Below, one piece after another: positions 1 to 11,893 of a stretch of DNA of 64,000 nt. A program made the translations under genes and the position numbers. The notes under the pieces are model-generated. The model was not told the origin of the DNA and ran no database searches. It worked only from the letters and a program-made list of their open reading frames with translations. Every line of letters begins with the position of its first letter. Position 1 is the first letter of the stretch. Source of the stretch: Megascapheus bottae (Eukaryota; Chordata; Mammalia; Rodentia; Geomyidae); assembly GCA_024803745.1 (NCBI GenBank), contig JANJXV010000100.1:248001-312000 (forward strand). Direction: 5' to 3'.

Positions 1-984
1 TGAGTGAAATGGTGAAGCACAGAGCTTTCAGAAGAGTGCCACAATGAAAGGAAAAGTTATTTTTGTTAATCATTTATTTAAAAATATTGATCAATAACAC
101 TATATAGAAGGTACTATAGAAAAAAGTTGATTGTTAAGAGTCTAATTCATATCATAGTATATAAATACTGTGAAAAGCCTATTTCAATGAATAAAGTAGA
201 CATAAGGGAAAAGTCTCTATATACTGACTTACTGGTTTATGTAAATGAATATATTATGAATCAAGTTTAATTGGTAGATATACGTACAGATGTTTATTGT
301 CTTAGCCTGACGTCTTATAATACATTTTCTTGATACTTTCAACTCTAAGCCTCTGCTCTTTTTCAAACTCAATATGCAGTAAACAATTAAATGGTTAGAT
401 AAATAAATGAGATAGAAATGAATTGGACACCTCTAAATATAAATGTTAGATGCACCCAAGAGAGGAGCAGCATTGGCTCTACTGGCTACTGGTATCAGGA
501 AAAGCAGGTACAGAGCTGTGGCACAGCAAAGCACTTACAGCAGGAAGGAGACATAAAACCAATAGCGAAGAGTCCCAGGAAACACTTGCTATCATGTCTG
601 GCAGAGAAAAGCCTAGGGGCTATAGACTGATTCCCTCGTGAAAAGCAAACACCAAAGACAAAACTCTTTCAACACTCTATGCTATTTCTAATTACATTTT
701 TATTATTTGGATGTTATATAGCAATTTTCTTTCCCAAATTAACTGTTTTTAAATTGGCTTCATTCACATTATCTGCAATAGTGACAGTAATTCAGTAGAA
801 CAATGTCCTATAAAATCAGACTATGATAGTAGACTATACTTATGAAAGTCCTTATGATTTCAAACTGAATTATTTGTTTGATGGCTATTGTCATATTAGA
901 ATGCTGCTCCTTGATTCTTCTTAATGATTTTTACTGATATGCATGATGTATAGTTTTCTTTGTGCTCAAAAACTGCTTTTCTGC

Positions 985-1182
985 AGGCTCTGGGGCTTGA
1001 AGTCAGGGTCCGGGTGCTGTCCCGAGCCCATTCGTGCTCAACGCTAGCTCTCTTACCACTTAAGGCACAGTGCCATTTCCACTATTACTGAACGGTTGAT
1101 TGGAAAGAAGAGTCTCTCAGGCTCTTCTTCCTGGGCTAGCTTCAAACCTTGATCTTCAGATCTCAGCCTCCTAAGAAGCTTC
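985..1182 (-). mobile_element. 7SL-like/Geo chimeric SINE (copy A)
   Basis: Read on the minus strand, it starts with an Alu/B1-like half (complement of 'gatctcagcctcctaagaagc') and ends with the Geo-type right half (complement of 'ctctggggcttgaagtcagg'). It is diverged from the cleaner copies in the window. The same insertion is present in copy B, so it predates the duplication. Confidence 0.75.
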
Positions 1183-2084
1183 GAGTATATTACAAACAAG
1201 CACCATCAGCATCCAGCTCCAAAACTAATTTTAAGCAATCTTTTGTCATTTTCAGAACTGAAAGTGACAAAGACTCGGATCTAAGGTGTAACCTACTTAT
1301 AGTTCACCAGCTCTCTGAACACGAGAGATGATTCCCAAGTTACATTTTCTTAGATGATTTTAAGAATGCAAAGAAACCCTCAATTTCACTCTAAATGTTT
1401 AAGGCCTGACTGGAATTCTAGAAGTCTTTTCCATAAGAAACGGAAATTTTCTTCTACCCTAGCATAAATGGGTTAAAATGCTACTTCTGAGGCCCCTACA
1501 ATTACAACTTACTTGGGTTTGATACGTTCCGATTATACCTCCAAGAATATGTTATCAGGTCAATAAATAATACAAAGCACCTTTTCCTTGCTAAGAAAGG
1601 ACAAGGAAAGTAACACCTTCTGGAGATAGTGAAGGTACTAGGAGATGAGGGTAATGTTCAAAGGATTATACATGGTGTTTGAAGCTACCTGCCCAACAGA
1701 ATAACCAATACTACCTGGGAAGACCTGCATTTGATCACTCAGGCCTCACTGCTCACGACCATTATTAAATATTCTCTTAGTTTCTCAGCAGGCTGCTTTG
1801 AAGTTGCCACATGGAACATTTTTCTGCATAAAGAATTATAATTCACAAAAATGAAATGCTGATATGTAGCTACAAGATGAAAGCAGATATTAACCTGCAT
1901 ACCGCTCAACTGCTCACTGACCTTGGGTTAAGGTTTATTTCTATCATATATACTGCTTATCTCTTGAGAAGTTCATTTTACCAGCAGTCAGCACAGCCTT
2001 TTGACCATAGGGATGTATTAGATACAGGGGAAATAACCAAATAATACTGGATACAGTTATGTGTGAGCAAACCAAAAATATAAA
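1183..2084. other. Unrecognised AT-rich sequence (copy A)
   Basis: No repeat family, exon or RNA gene recognised. Short open frames (for example 1,149-1,331 and 1,856-2,044) are kept in copy B, as expected from recent duplication alone, and show no domain. Copy B counterpart: about 47,199-48,101. Confidence 0.5.
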
Positions 2085-2600
2085 GAATGTTTTCTGGAAA
2101 CATAAGGACCTGGGAAAAATGTGTTAAGTAAAGTAAATCAGGTCCAGAGAGGAGAAAGGATGCATGTTTTCCCCTATAAGTGGAACACAAAATTAATTCA
2201 TAGATATATAAGTAATCACTCTGGGGTAGTATACAAGTGTACATAAGTGTATGAATCAAACTATGATAGATTCAGGGGAAAAGTCAAAGGATAAAATTCC
2301 TTAGAAAGTCTAACTCACAGTTCAACAAAATAATGCCAGAAAATATGGAAGGAAGTATTAAGGAAAGCAGGATAAGGACAAATGAAAACAGGAAGAAGGA
2401 AGGATGCAGTTACAAAACCTAATATATGTCTTACAAAATTGGGAAAACTGGGGGAAGGTTAGGATTGAGAGGGATGGGTGGGAATGTTGAAAGGGTGACA
2501 CTGATCAAGATGCAGGGTATTCATAAATGACTTTGTTGAATGGGAACTCCTTTGTACAACTACTTTAAAATTATAAAAATTTACATTTTAAATTTAAAAA
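2085..2600 (+). mobile_element. L1 3' tail fragment (copy A)
   Basis: The segment around 2,120-2,215 has the layout of an L1 end just after ORF2 ('gttaag' then 'aaatcaggtccagag', then 'ttttcccctataagtgg'). It is followed by a 3'-UTR-like stretch ending in an A/T-rich run near 2,600. It is on the plus strand and 5' truncated, and is shared with copy B. Confidence 0.65.
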
Positions 2601-3384
2601 GTATTTTCTTATATAATTACTAATTTTCAAAGTTAGAATAAGTGAAAATCCTTTTCTTCAGGTATGTCATGTTTGCTGAAAAGTTGATAAGCAAAACATT
2701 CCCTGAGTCAAAATAAAATTATGAAACCACTATGTTGTGAGTGTTCAAACAGAAAGCATGAACACACCACAGATGTCAGTCCACAAAAGAATTCTAGACA
2801 CAACTAAAAAGAGGTGTAGCAAAATGAACTGCATTGTTTCATGTCTATGAAAATCTAAGATTCCCATGGAATTCTCTAACTTGTGAGGGACAACAAGCAT
2901 ATCTTTAGGTAGGAGTCCAAACACAGACACATACGTACATTGAAAAGATCTTGTGGATCAATTATAAGCATAAGAATTTATGAAATCATGTGGAGATTTA
3001 TGGAATTATCTTTAAACAATTACTAACCCTTCATCCTAAACAATTCAAAAAGGCAGTCATTAATATTTACTATGGCTAAGACTTACATAAGAAGCATAAA
3101 TAAACCACATTTTTGCATTCTTATTAGGAAGCCAGATACATCAAGGGTTTATACTGCTACATCACAGAAAATAAACAATTATAATACACAACATCATTAT
3201 AATAAAACACATAGCCATATGATTGTACCAATACATGCAGGAAAGTTATGTGATATTTAAAATATAATATCAATTCATAATAAAAATAAAGAAGAACCCA
3301 TATCCACATAACTATGTCCATTCATGAGGCAGTAGCTAACTTACACACTGAGGAAAAGCTGGGAACTTTCTTGATAAGATCTGG

Positions 3385-3775
3385 AACATGATAGGGAAGA
3401 ACACACATTGGAGATAGGACAGCCTTTTAAATAAATGGTACTCAGAAAGTTGGAGATTTACATATCAGAAAACAACATCAAAACCACTTACAAGCCACAA
3501 AAATCAGGTCATAATATATTAAAGCCCTAAACATGAGACATAAAACTTCTACAATAGTAAATAGGAGAAATGCCTCTGTACACTGGAATAGGAAAGGACA
3601 CAGTTGGATGAGACCTACAAAGCAGAGAACACCAAAGCAAAAATTTAAAAATGGCATTACCTCAAACTAAAATGCTTCTTCCCAGCTAAGGAAATAATCA
3701 ACAAAGTGAAGAGCCAATCTGAAGAATGGGGAAAAAATCTGTCAATATATATTTGAAAATGGGTTATATATACAG
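3385..3775 (+). mobile_element. L1 ORF2 3'-region fragment (copy A)
   Basis: Sense-strand remnant of the distal part of L1 ORF2. Recognisable pieces run in the family order: 'acacattggagataggacag', then 'ttaaataaatggtactcag', then 'caaagtgaagagccaatctg' and 'gaatggggaaaaaatctg'. Many stops and indels make it non-functional. It is not joined to the tail at 2,085, and the order is inverted relative to an intact L1, so the two are separate fragments. Confidence 0.7.
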
Positions 3776-6768
3776 TGTGCGTGAGGAAGTCTAAACACTC
3801 AGCCAGAACAAGCAGATTCTGTTCCGAAGAAGCCAGGTCTGATTCTGCTCAAAAAAGCCAAGAGAATTTCCACAAAGAAAGTGATGCTTTTAGTACGTCA
3901 TGCTGTAAAAGAATCAGTATGGAAAGGACTGCAACTATGAAATCCATAATTAATCTGAGAATTATGCAAAGTCCAATATTAGAATGCAGAAGGTGAGAAA
4001 AAATGATGTGGCAACTGTAGAGTCAGAATTGGTTGTCTTGTTTCAAATATTTCATCAGCTAAATCAAGATATAGTGGTTTAAATACCAACTCAATTTGAA
4101 GTAGAGGTAAGTAACATTCAAGGAGCAATCGATATGATTTTAATTGTCTACTGGGAAAGAAGAGAAAAAATTGAAATTAAGGGTATACTACTTGTTCTTT
4201 CATAAAGTGTTACCATCATCCAAGATAGGAAATAAAGGGAATTGGAAGGAAATAGTGAATTTTATTTTTACCATTTTAAGTTTTGACTCAAAGAATTAGG
4301 TGCTCTGAATTACACTGAAGTGAATCCCAGGAGATGGGTGCGGGGCAGGGGACATGTGGTTGGAAGAAGCAGCTCAAGATGATCATTGAAATTTTGACAG
4401 TGCAATGTGGGCACAAGGGCAGAAGAGGAGGAAATGGCAGAAGAGAGAACCAAAGATACTAAAGGTTGACAAATAGAGAGAGATCACAATGTGGAAAGGA
4501 ATGAAAGGTGTAGAAGAAAGGAAGAGACAGGAAGTAGAATTGTTTTCTGAAAGGCAAGAAATAATTCCTTCAAGCATAAAAGTGAAAGGGCTTCTTCAGA
4601 CTGTGAAAAACTGAGGGAAGTTAATTCAAAAGAGATACTAAAATTGGTCCCTGGATTTAATCTATAAGCCACCAGACATATGTTGATGGCTGAATAGTGC
4701 AAAGGAAGTGGTGGTGTGGAAACTATCATACTGCAGCGATGGAAGATGCTGGCTAAAGGAAGCCTGGCCAATCATGTTAAATATGAGTGGAGGTTTTCTG
4801 TTAAGCTGTTCCTTTTTTCCAAAGGACAGATAAATAGGAACATCGTAGTGTGCTTGTAAATAAACATGATTTTAAACAAAATGACTACAGAGAGAAGTAG
4901 AACACATAATGCTTTAAATAGTCAACAATTGATGCTTCATCTTAGGAAAGATCCAGCACTGTCACTTTTGCTACAGTGACACACTGAAGGTAAAGTGTAT
5001 TTGAAAAGAGGAAAAAGGCAGAACTTGTATTATTACACCCTCTAATTCCCTATAAATTTGAGTCTCTTCTGGGTGGTAGAGATCAAAATATGAGGAGGAG
5101 AGGAATCATATGGCAGCAATGTGATTTCCAAATCTAGCAATTAGAATTCAAGGATAAATTGTTTGCTATTTGGGTTTGGAAATTTGTAATATTCAAATTT
5201 ACCCAGAGTAACACAGTTAAAGGTGCATGTCAACACTTGTGAGTTATTTCCTCATATCTAAATGGTTGCCATTTGCAACCACTTTCAAGTGTATTTGCTC
5301 AACAAATGCATGCTATTTGAGGAATCTACAGTGCCCAAACCATTCAAATCTGAGAAATAGGAGCTGGCTCAACCTACTGAAAGACCGCCAGGTACTAGGT
5401 TGTATTTGTAGTCATGTGGTACTTAAGAAAATGAACCTTATTTAACCAAGAAGTCTCAGTAAAAGCAAGAGCTGTTGGCTAAAATTTTGCATACACACTA
5501 GTCTTCTTTTTAATCAATGTCTTTTCATCCTTTTAGGTGCTGTGATCTTTCCCATAAAGAAAACTTGGAAAACTATTCCCACAAAGCAGAATTAAATCAC
5601 CAGTGAGAAGAATTATTCATGGAAGGAGTAAGGGTGATTACTGGAAATCATTCTGGGCCATGCTCCATACTGTCTAGTGCACTCTGGAGGGATTATTACA
5701 TCCATAAGCTGACTTCTTACTCAGCAGGCTATCTTACAGTTCTCTAATGGCAAAAGCTAACTTGAGAACATCTGATGGTAATGCAAATTACACCATAAAA
5801 AACAATGCAAATGAATTTTAGTTAGTGGAGAATCAATTGATTCTCCTTGTAGAATTCATAATAACCAAGACATTCATGTCATATTTGATATTGATAACTT
5901 TCTGAATTGATTAGTAAATTATTTCTTCATTTTTACATGTACTGCAGTCATATGCAGACACACAACAATTTTTCAAGTTGAATCAGACCTCATTTAAATT
6001 TTATACTGTTCCTCCATTACCAGTAAGGGAAATGAAGAATTTGATATATTATTATATGTTAAACTTTTAACACAGTCATGAATTCTGTTTCTAAAACACC
6101 GAGTAGTTGGGCAATTGAAATAAGCACACTTTTAAGACCAGCACAAAATTTTTTCCTACAGTACTTACAATTAAACCTCATTTTAGTAACATCACAATAT
6201 TAGTGAAAAAAGTCTTAGTCTCTCTTTCAGATAGATATACTAATTAAGTATATTCACTTCATCAAACAAAATAGTGGGATTAGATCAATGCTGTGCATAT
6301 TTGTACAAATAATATAACCTTCACTTTTTGTGAGGAAAGGAATGCTCTACCAAATGAGGACTAGTTAAAATGTGGAAGAATATACCCTTGGTCGTGGTGT
6401 AGCTATTTTTACAATGAAACCTGAACTTTGTCTAACAAGTTCCCTGGGGAATTAAGAGAAAAACACATTGAAATAGAGAATATAAATTTTAGCACAAAAT
6501 TACATGGACTAACTTTAGACTTTAGAGTAAATATTCACATTGTATACAACAGGACTGAATTTCTCATGAATAAAATATACAAAATTATCAATACTTAATT
6601 TTGTCTAGAAAGTAAAACGCATAATTGCCCAAACATTTCTCACTGGTTTTTAAAATGTACATGATACTTCAGATGATGACAGTTTTTGGTATTGGAAATG
6701 ATTATACAATAAATTCTAACTGGTCTGAAAAAAAAAGAAAGTAAAGTGCAGAGGAAAGCAATTCATGA
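3776..6768. other. Unrecognised sequence with the B-deleted segment and identical tract (copy A)
   Basis: No gene or clear repeat seen. It contains 4,880-5,146, which is absent from copy B; the break in B falls at 50,896. From 5,465 to 6,821 it is identical base for base to 51,215-52,571. A perfect 20-bp palindrome lies at 5,827-5,846. Confidence 0.6.
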
Positions 6769-6828
6769 GGGGCCGAGAGCATGGCCTAGTGGTTGAGTGT
6801 TTCTCTAACATTCATGAAGCCCTGGGTC
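6769..6828 (+). mobile_element. IDL-Geo SINE, 3'-truncated by deletion (copy A)
   Basis: Starts with the tRNA-derived head ('catggcctagtggttgagtg') and runs to 'gaagccctgggt', then stops abruptly. The B box, linker and the whole Geo half are missing. The full element is present at the matching place in copy B (52,519), so the truncation marks a deletion in copy A. Confidence 0.85.
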
Positions 6829-6949
6829 ATTGAGTCATTGCTGCTATAGTGCTTGGATCTAATATCCATATATTAAAGATACTATATGCCTTTTGTTACT
6901 TTGGTCTTGACTTATCTCAATCAAAATGATTTGCTCTAATATGTTTCTT

Positions 6950-7449
6950 TTTTACTATTTTTATTGTAATTGATAAAAGGGTTACATGATATTGTGCATT
7001 AATTCACATACATTGATACCCTTTCACATGTCTTGGTCCACATTACCCTCCCCCCCACCCCCCATCTTGGTTTTCCCCCCTTCCCTATCCAATTTCAAAT
7101 AACCAAATACAAATATATCCAATATATCAGATTACAAAGTGAGGTACTATAATAATATGATATAACCAAGGGACAGCAAAAGAGATGAGAGATAACATAG
7201 TACATTAAGGACAACAATCATTCATTATATGGCTTTTGTTTCAATATCATGGAGGTCCTTTCAATTAGCTTCATACTATATGGCCTTTTGTATCAAGGTT
7301 TTGCTCTATTACAAATCTCTGCTTGTAGAGCCCAAGGTTTCTACTGATTATGACAAATGAGGGAAACCATTGAGCCTAAGTTCCTTTGAGTCTGGCTTAC
7401 TTCACTTAATATGACTTTTTCTAAGTCTTTCCATTTCCTAACAAATAGG
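6950..7449 (-). mobile_element. 5'-truncated L1 (3' UTR) with target-site duplication (copy A)
   Basis: The minus-strand L1 tail ends with poly(A) at 6,950. The 3' UTR includes a G-rich tract, seen here as a run of C near 7,050-7,080. Flanking direct repeats 6,935-6,949 and 7,450-7,464 ('tctaatatgtttctt' against 'tctaatctgtttctt', one mismatch) are the target-site duplication of a standard L1 insertion. A 16-bp piece present in copy B near 56,938 is missing here. Confidence 0.85.
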
Positions 7450-7514
7450 TCTAATCTGTTTCTTAAAGAGAAAATAAACGGGTTTACTGGGCTGTTGTTT
7501 TCAGTTTTCTAATA

Positions 7515-7722
7515 GGTGGGTCCTGCTTGAAGTAAGGCCTGGTTGCTGTCTATGAGCTTTTCATTCAAGGTTAGTGCTTGAGCCACAACCCCAGTTCTGG
7601 TTTTTTTTCTGGAAGAGATAATAGTCTTATGGATTTGCTGCTGGGATGGCATTTAACCACAATCCTCAGATCTCAGCTTCCTGAGTAGCTAGGATTACAG
7701 GTATAAGCCAGTGGCACCTGAC
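7515..7722 (-). mobile_element. 7SL-like/Geo chimeric SINE (copy A)
   Basis: On the plus strand it reads Geo complement ('cctgcttgaagtaaggcctg'), a middle linker, then 'ctcagatctcagcttcctg' and 'gtagctaggattacagg', the Alu/B1-like promoter half in complement. The SINE itself is therefore on the minus strand. Confidence 0.8.
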
Positions 7723-8559
7723 TTAAACAAGTTTTAATCTAAATTTTACGTATTTTATATAACTAAACATAATGGCATTTCCAACAAGAAAAGTCAAAAG
7801 TCTTATTAAGCAATGCTTTGCATACTGTTACATCTATAACTAACCATGATTTAATTTCAGGTAATCATATTCTCAAAAGATCAGTTACTTTATAAATATT
7901 GCTGTAAATTAAAAGAAGTGGGAGTCAAAGAAGAGAAACAATCCAATAGTCAAGGCACAGAAACCGTAAATTCCCTTTGTTCAATTTAAGAGAACCTGGA
8001 AAACATGCAATTTTAGAACATAAGCCCTCCTGAAAAAGTTAACATTTTTGAACCTACTAATTAACGCTGATACTTAGTGCAAGCTGTATAAAATTGTTAA
8101 GAATTAATTAACTAATATAGTCTAAATAGGATCTCATTATGAACTGTAAAACACAGGGAAGAACCTGCAAAAATTGCCTGAGGCTTTTCAAATGTAAGAG
8201 TGATAATAAGTAATCAGAGAAAGAAAGTTTCCTTAAATTAGTCGATTTATATTTTAGATTTGGGCAAGAAAGTTATTTTTAACATTATTCTAAAAGCTTC
8301 AATATTTTAAAATAGACAGAAGTCAATGCATTTTAATCATCTACTGTGAAATGCCCAGAAGTGAAGTTGTTCATAGATATCTGCAAAAAAATTAGACTCC
8401 TGAATATGCTAGAAGACCAACAATGACATGAGGCAAGAGGTATTCTTAACAGAGCTGCCAGGTCTTTGCAAAGGCTAAGTCAGATGCTAGCATGGCTGTG
8501 TCCAAAATCCAGGCATGCATAGTCTCTCTTCATTCAGTCAAAGCCAAACTCCCGGAAGA
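7723..8559. other. Unrecognised AT-rich sequence (copy A; B: 57,682-58,518)
   Basis: No repeat or exon recognised; differs from copy B by scattered substitutions only. Confidence 0.5.
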
Positions 8560-8980
8560 GAGTGTCAAGACCTTCTGTTATCTGCAAGCATAGCAGCAGC
8601 CCTGCCTGCCTCCTCTCTGATCCCATCTCCTCCTCGCCCTTCACTCCCACCAAGTGCAGTGGTGTACATACTTGATGTTACTTCAGGGTGGCAGGTGATC
8701 TCTAACATGAAACAGCTCAGATCATCACTTTCCTCTGCCTGTGTGTTTCTCCCTGATGGTCACCAAACCCCCAACCTGCACACTTTGCTCATAGGTCACT
8801 TTCTCAAAGACCACTCAGCCACTGCTACCCTGCCTCATGCATTTTCAATCCTTATTCCTGTTTGAACTTTTCTCCTTTTATCCTTCTGATGTCATGTTCC
8901 TATGTGCAATATAATTTACTACTTTATTATGCTGAGTATTTATTATCTGGTTCCCTCTACAATATAAGCACTGGAGACTG
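8560..8980 (+). mobile_element. L2 LINE fragment (copy A)
   Basis: The order of pyrimidine-rich and AT-rich blocks follows the L2 3' region. A 'tctcaaagaccactcagcc' block matches the L2 'tcagagaggccttccctgacc' area, followed by 'tatttattatctggttccc' and 'caatataagcactggagac' (L2 'tagaatgtaagctccatgag'). It explains the 116-codon open frame at 8,515-8,865, which has no recognisable protein domain. Old and diverged. Confidence 0.65.
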
Positions 8981-9004
8981 TCCTAAAAGCTGGATGTAAA
9001 TTTA

Positions 9005-9175
9005 CAATGAAGTTTTTAAATTGTATTTTATTATCAGGATAAAGAATAGAGGGATTGCAGTTACATACATCGGGTATGGGGTACATTACTTCTCAAACCT
9101 TGATAACCCCTTCTCATATTTTTGTACCCCTTCCTCTTCCTCCACCCCTTCCCAATCATCTCCTAACCAGGAATT
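9005..9175 (-). mobile_element. L1 3' UTR fragment (copy A)
   Basis: Resembles the fragment at 45,265-45,490 ('ttttattatcaggataaag', 'attacttctcaaaccttgat', then a C/T-rich stretch). It is the complement of an L1 3' UTR with its G-rich tract, so the element is on the minus strand. Confidence 0.6.
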
Positions 9176-10399
9176 GTTAATGCTAAGTGATATTTAAAGG
9201 CTATGATATACCTACTCTTTTTAGACAACTGATGTTTTCAAATCATTTGGAATAAATATAATTCATTCAACTTCTTTTCAGACTTCTGGTGAGTACCAGA
9301 AAGGATTTACTAATGGATATTTAGCTTCCTAACATGGCACAAGCATTCAATAAGGTACCAACTAAACTGGAATTATAGTAAAATCACCTTCAGTAGCATG
9401 AATCATAAGTAATGATTGACAACAGATAACTACCAAGGCGTTTTTTCTACAAGAGCCTATAAATGATCTCAATCTGTCTCTTAGAAGAAACAAACACCAA
9501 TAATATCAGTGGAGATAGGAAGGTTGGGGCAGAAAAGCAACCCAGAAAAAAACTCAAACTCTTAGAAAGGAAAAAAAAATAACTAAAGCAGAAAGGGCCA
9601 GGGACATGATTCAAATAGTATAGCACACACAACTCTGTCCTCAAAAATCATGAGTACAGTATTTATCTTTCATTAATTCACACAATAGAGTTGCTAAAAC
9701 TTTTTATAGGTACTGGCTTTATGAAAATTATTTAGTACAAAGTGAGGGTCAAGATTTAAAGACATTGCCTAAGCTACCAGAGCTTTGAAAATATCTGAAC
9801 ACTGCACAGATAAATATTAAGGTTATTCTGTGAAGGATAAGGGGATACCTGGTATGCTATGACAGCTCATAAGTGATGATGAACCTTCACTGAAACACTG
9901 ATTCATGAAGACACTTTGGGCAGTAGTGCTCCCTGTAATTACTACTCTGGCTGTTTCTTTCACTTCTTTCTAAGGCTAAATAATTCCTAGAATTTCATGC
10001 CCTGTCTTCAAGTGAAATTAAATGTAGAATACTACAGCAGTGCTTTTACTTGGGAACTTGTGGCAAACACATTTGTCCAGCCTTGTCCAACAAACAGAGG
10101 AGGGACACTGGCATAGCAACTCAGGCTTAGGGAGAACCTAAGCATGACATTTAGAAAAATATTTGTGAAAAAGAAGGGTTTTGTTTCCACAGCAACCAAC
10201 TTTCTCAGTCTTCTGAGCTCTACTAAAAATAAAACAAATGAAAGCTGGTAAGAGAAACAGAGTAAGGTCTAATGTAGAATGGCACACAAAGCAAAAATAA
10301 AGGACGCTGAAGCCAAGTTCATTGGAAGAAGCATAGCAAATCCTCAGTTAATCATGAGTGTCCTAATCTGGTCATGACCCTTTAAATCTTTATTTCTTT
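9176..10399. other. Unrecognised sequence (copy A; B: 59,135-60,359)
   Basis: No gene or repeat recognised. The minus-strand open frame at 9,447-9,644 is the complement of an A-rich tract and has no domain. Confidence 0.5.
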
Positions 10400-11207
10400 A
10401 TTTTTTGGTAACTACTGGCCGTGAGATTCTTCTCTCTCCATAAAGCAGAGCCTCCAGAATTTATTCATCTTGTACAATTGGGTTTCAGTGCCCAGGATCA
10501 GTAACTCTCTTGCCTCTGTTCTCGGCTACCCATCACCGCAACACCGTGAGGCTATTTTAGGTAACTTGTACAAGTCTTTGTTGTCTTGTGATGAGGTTAC
10601 TTTGCTTAACACAACATCTTCAGAATTCATCCCTACAGCTGCCTGTGGTTGAACTCCCTTCTTTTCTAGGGTTCAACAATACCCAATTTTGTGTATATAA
10701 CACATATACTTTGTCCATTTACCTGTGGTTGAGCCCTTACCACTTCTTGAGTATGGTGCACAGTGCTTCAATCAACATTGGGATTTGGGTTTTCTTTGAG
10801 GTATCTTAACTTACCCTTTAGTAACAAGTCAATGCCTGGCCTCATAAAATGAATTTGTTTTAGTTTTTGAAGTAACTAAAGAGTCATTATTGATTCTCCT
10901 TTAAATGTTTGGTATGGTTCATCAGTGAAATGTAATGGTTTAAGCTTTTCTCCTAAATGACTGTATGTCATTTCTACATTCCATTTCTTCATGATTAAAT
11001 GCATAAGTGTTTTATGTTTGTAGGACTGTTTCCCAGTTCCCCTAGGTCAATTATTTTTCTTTCAGATAATTGTTATAAATTCTAATGGTCCTTTCTCTTT
11101 CTGAAGCATCCATTGTAATACCTCCTCTCTTTTTATCTAAATTTATTTATTTTTATATTGTTTATTTCTTAGTATAGATGAAAAACTTTAATTTTTCTTT
11201 TATTTTT

Positions 11208-11393
11208 GCCAGTCCTGGGCTTGAGCTCAGGGCCTGAGTACTGTCCTTGGACTTTCTCAAGGGTAGAGCTCTACCACTTGAGCCTCAGCACCACTTCCAG
11301 CTTTTTTCTATGTATGTGGTACCGAGGAATCGAACCCGGGTCTTCATGCATGCTAGGCAAGCACTTTAACCACTAGGCCAAACTCCCGGCCCC
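11208..11393 (-). mobile_element. IDL-Geo SINE, full length (copy A)
   Basis: On the plus strand it runs from the Geo end 'gccagtcctgggcttgagct' to the tRNA-like head, with the B box visible in complement as 'ggaatcgaacccgggtc' and the A box as 'ccactaggcca'. It inserted into old L1. Flanking 'aaactttaattttt' and 'ggactttcattttt' look like a decayed target-site duplication. Confidence 0.95.
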
Positions 11394-11607
11394 TGAAGGA
11401 CTTTCATTTTTATAAGAAATAATTATTAGTTCACTGATTTTTGTCTTTACTGATTTTCCATTTTCTTTGTTTCTATTGTTGTTTTGGTTCTACATTAAAT
11501 ACTAATTTCTGCAAACTAGACTTCATTTGTCCTTTTTTTCAATGTCATTGTAATGTGTAATGTATAGTATTAGGTTACTTATTTGAAACACTTCTTGTTT
11601 CATTTTG

Positions 11608-11893
11608 ACTGTCCTGGGTTTTGAACTCAAGGTTTTATGTTTGCTAAGAAGGTGCTCGGTCACTTGAACCAAAACTCCAGATCTATGTTGCAGTTATTTT
11701 TAAGATAGAGCCTCAGTGATGGACCTTGATACTCCTGTTCACTCTTCTCAGACTAGCTGGACTACTAGCACATGCCGCCATTCCCAGCACCTGTTGAAGT
11801 GGGATCTCATGAAAGCTTCTGCCTATACTAAATTCTGATTTTCCAGATCTCTGCCTCCTGTACAGATGGGGTGATAGGTGTGTGCAATTGGTT
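11608..11893 (-). mobile_element. tRNA-like plus B1-like SINE relics (copy A)
   Basis: Starts with 'gtcctgggttttgaactcaa', the complement of a tRNA/ID-derived unit, followed by B1/7SL-like pieces in complement ('gactagctggactactagcac' and 'gatctctgcctcctgtacag'). The arrangement suggests an older dimeric SINE, possibly two fused copies. Confidence 0.6.

Noticed and set aside
8515..8865. 116-codon frame kept in both copies
   Set aside because: It lies mostly over an L2 remnant. Conservation between copies reflects their recent duplication, not selection.
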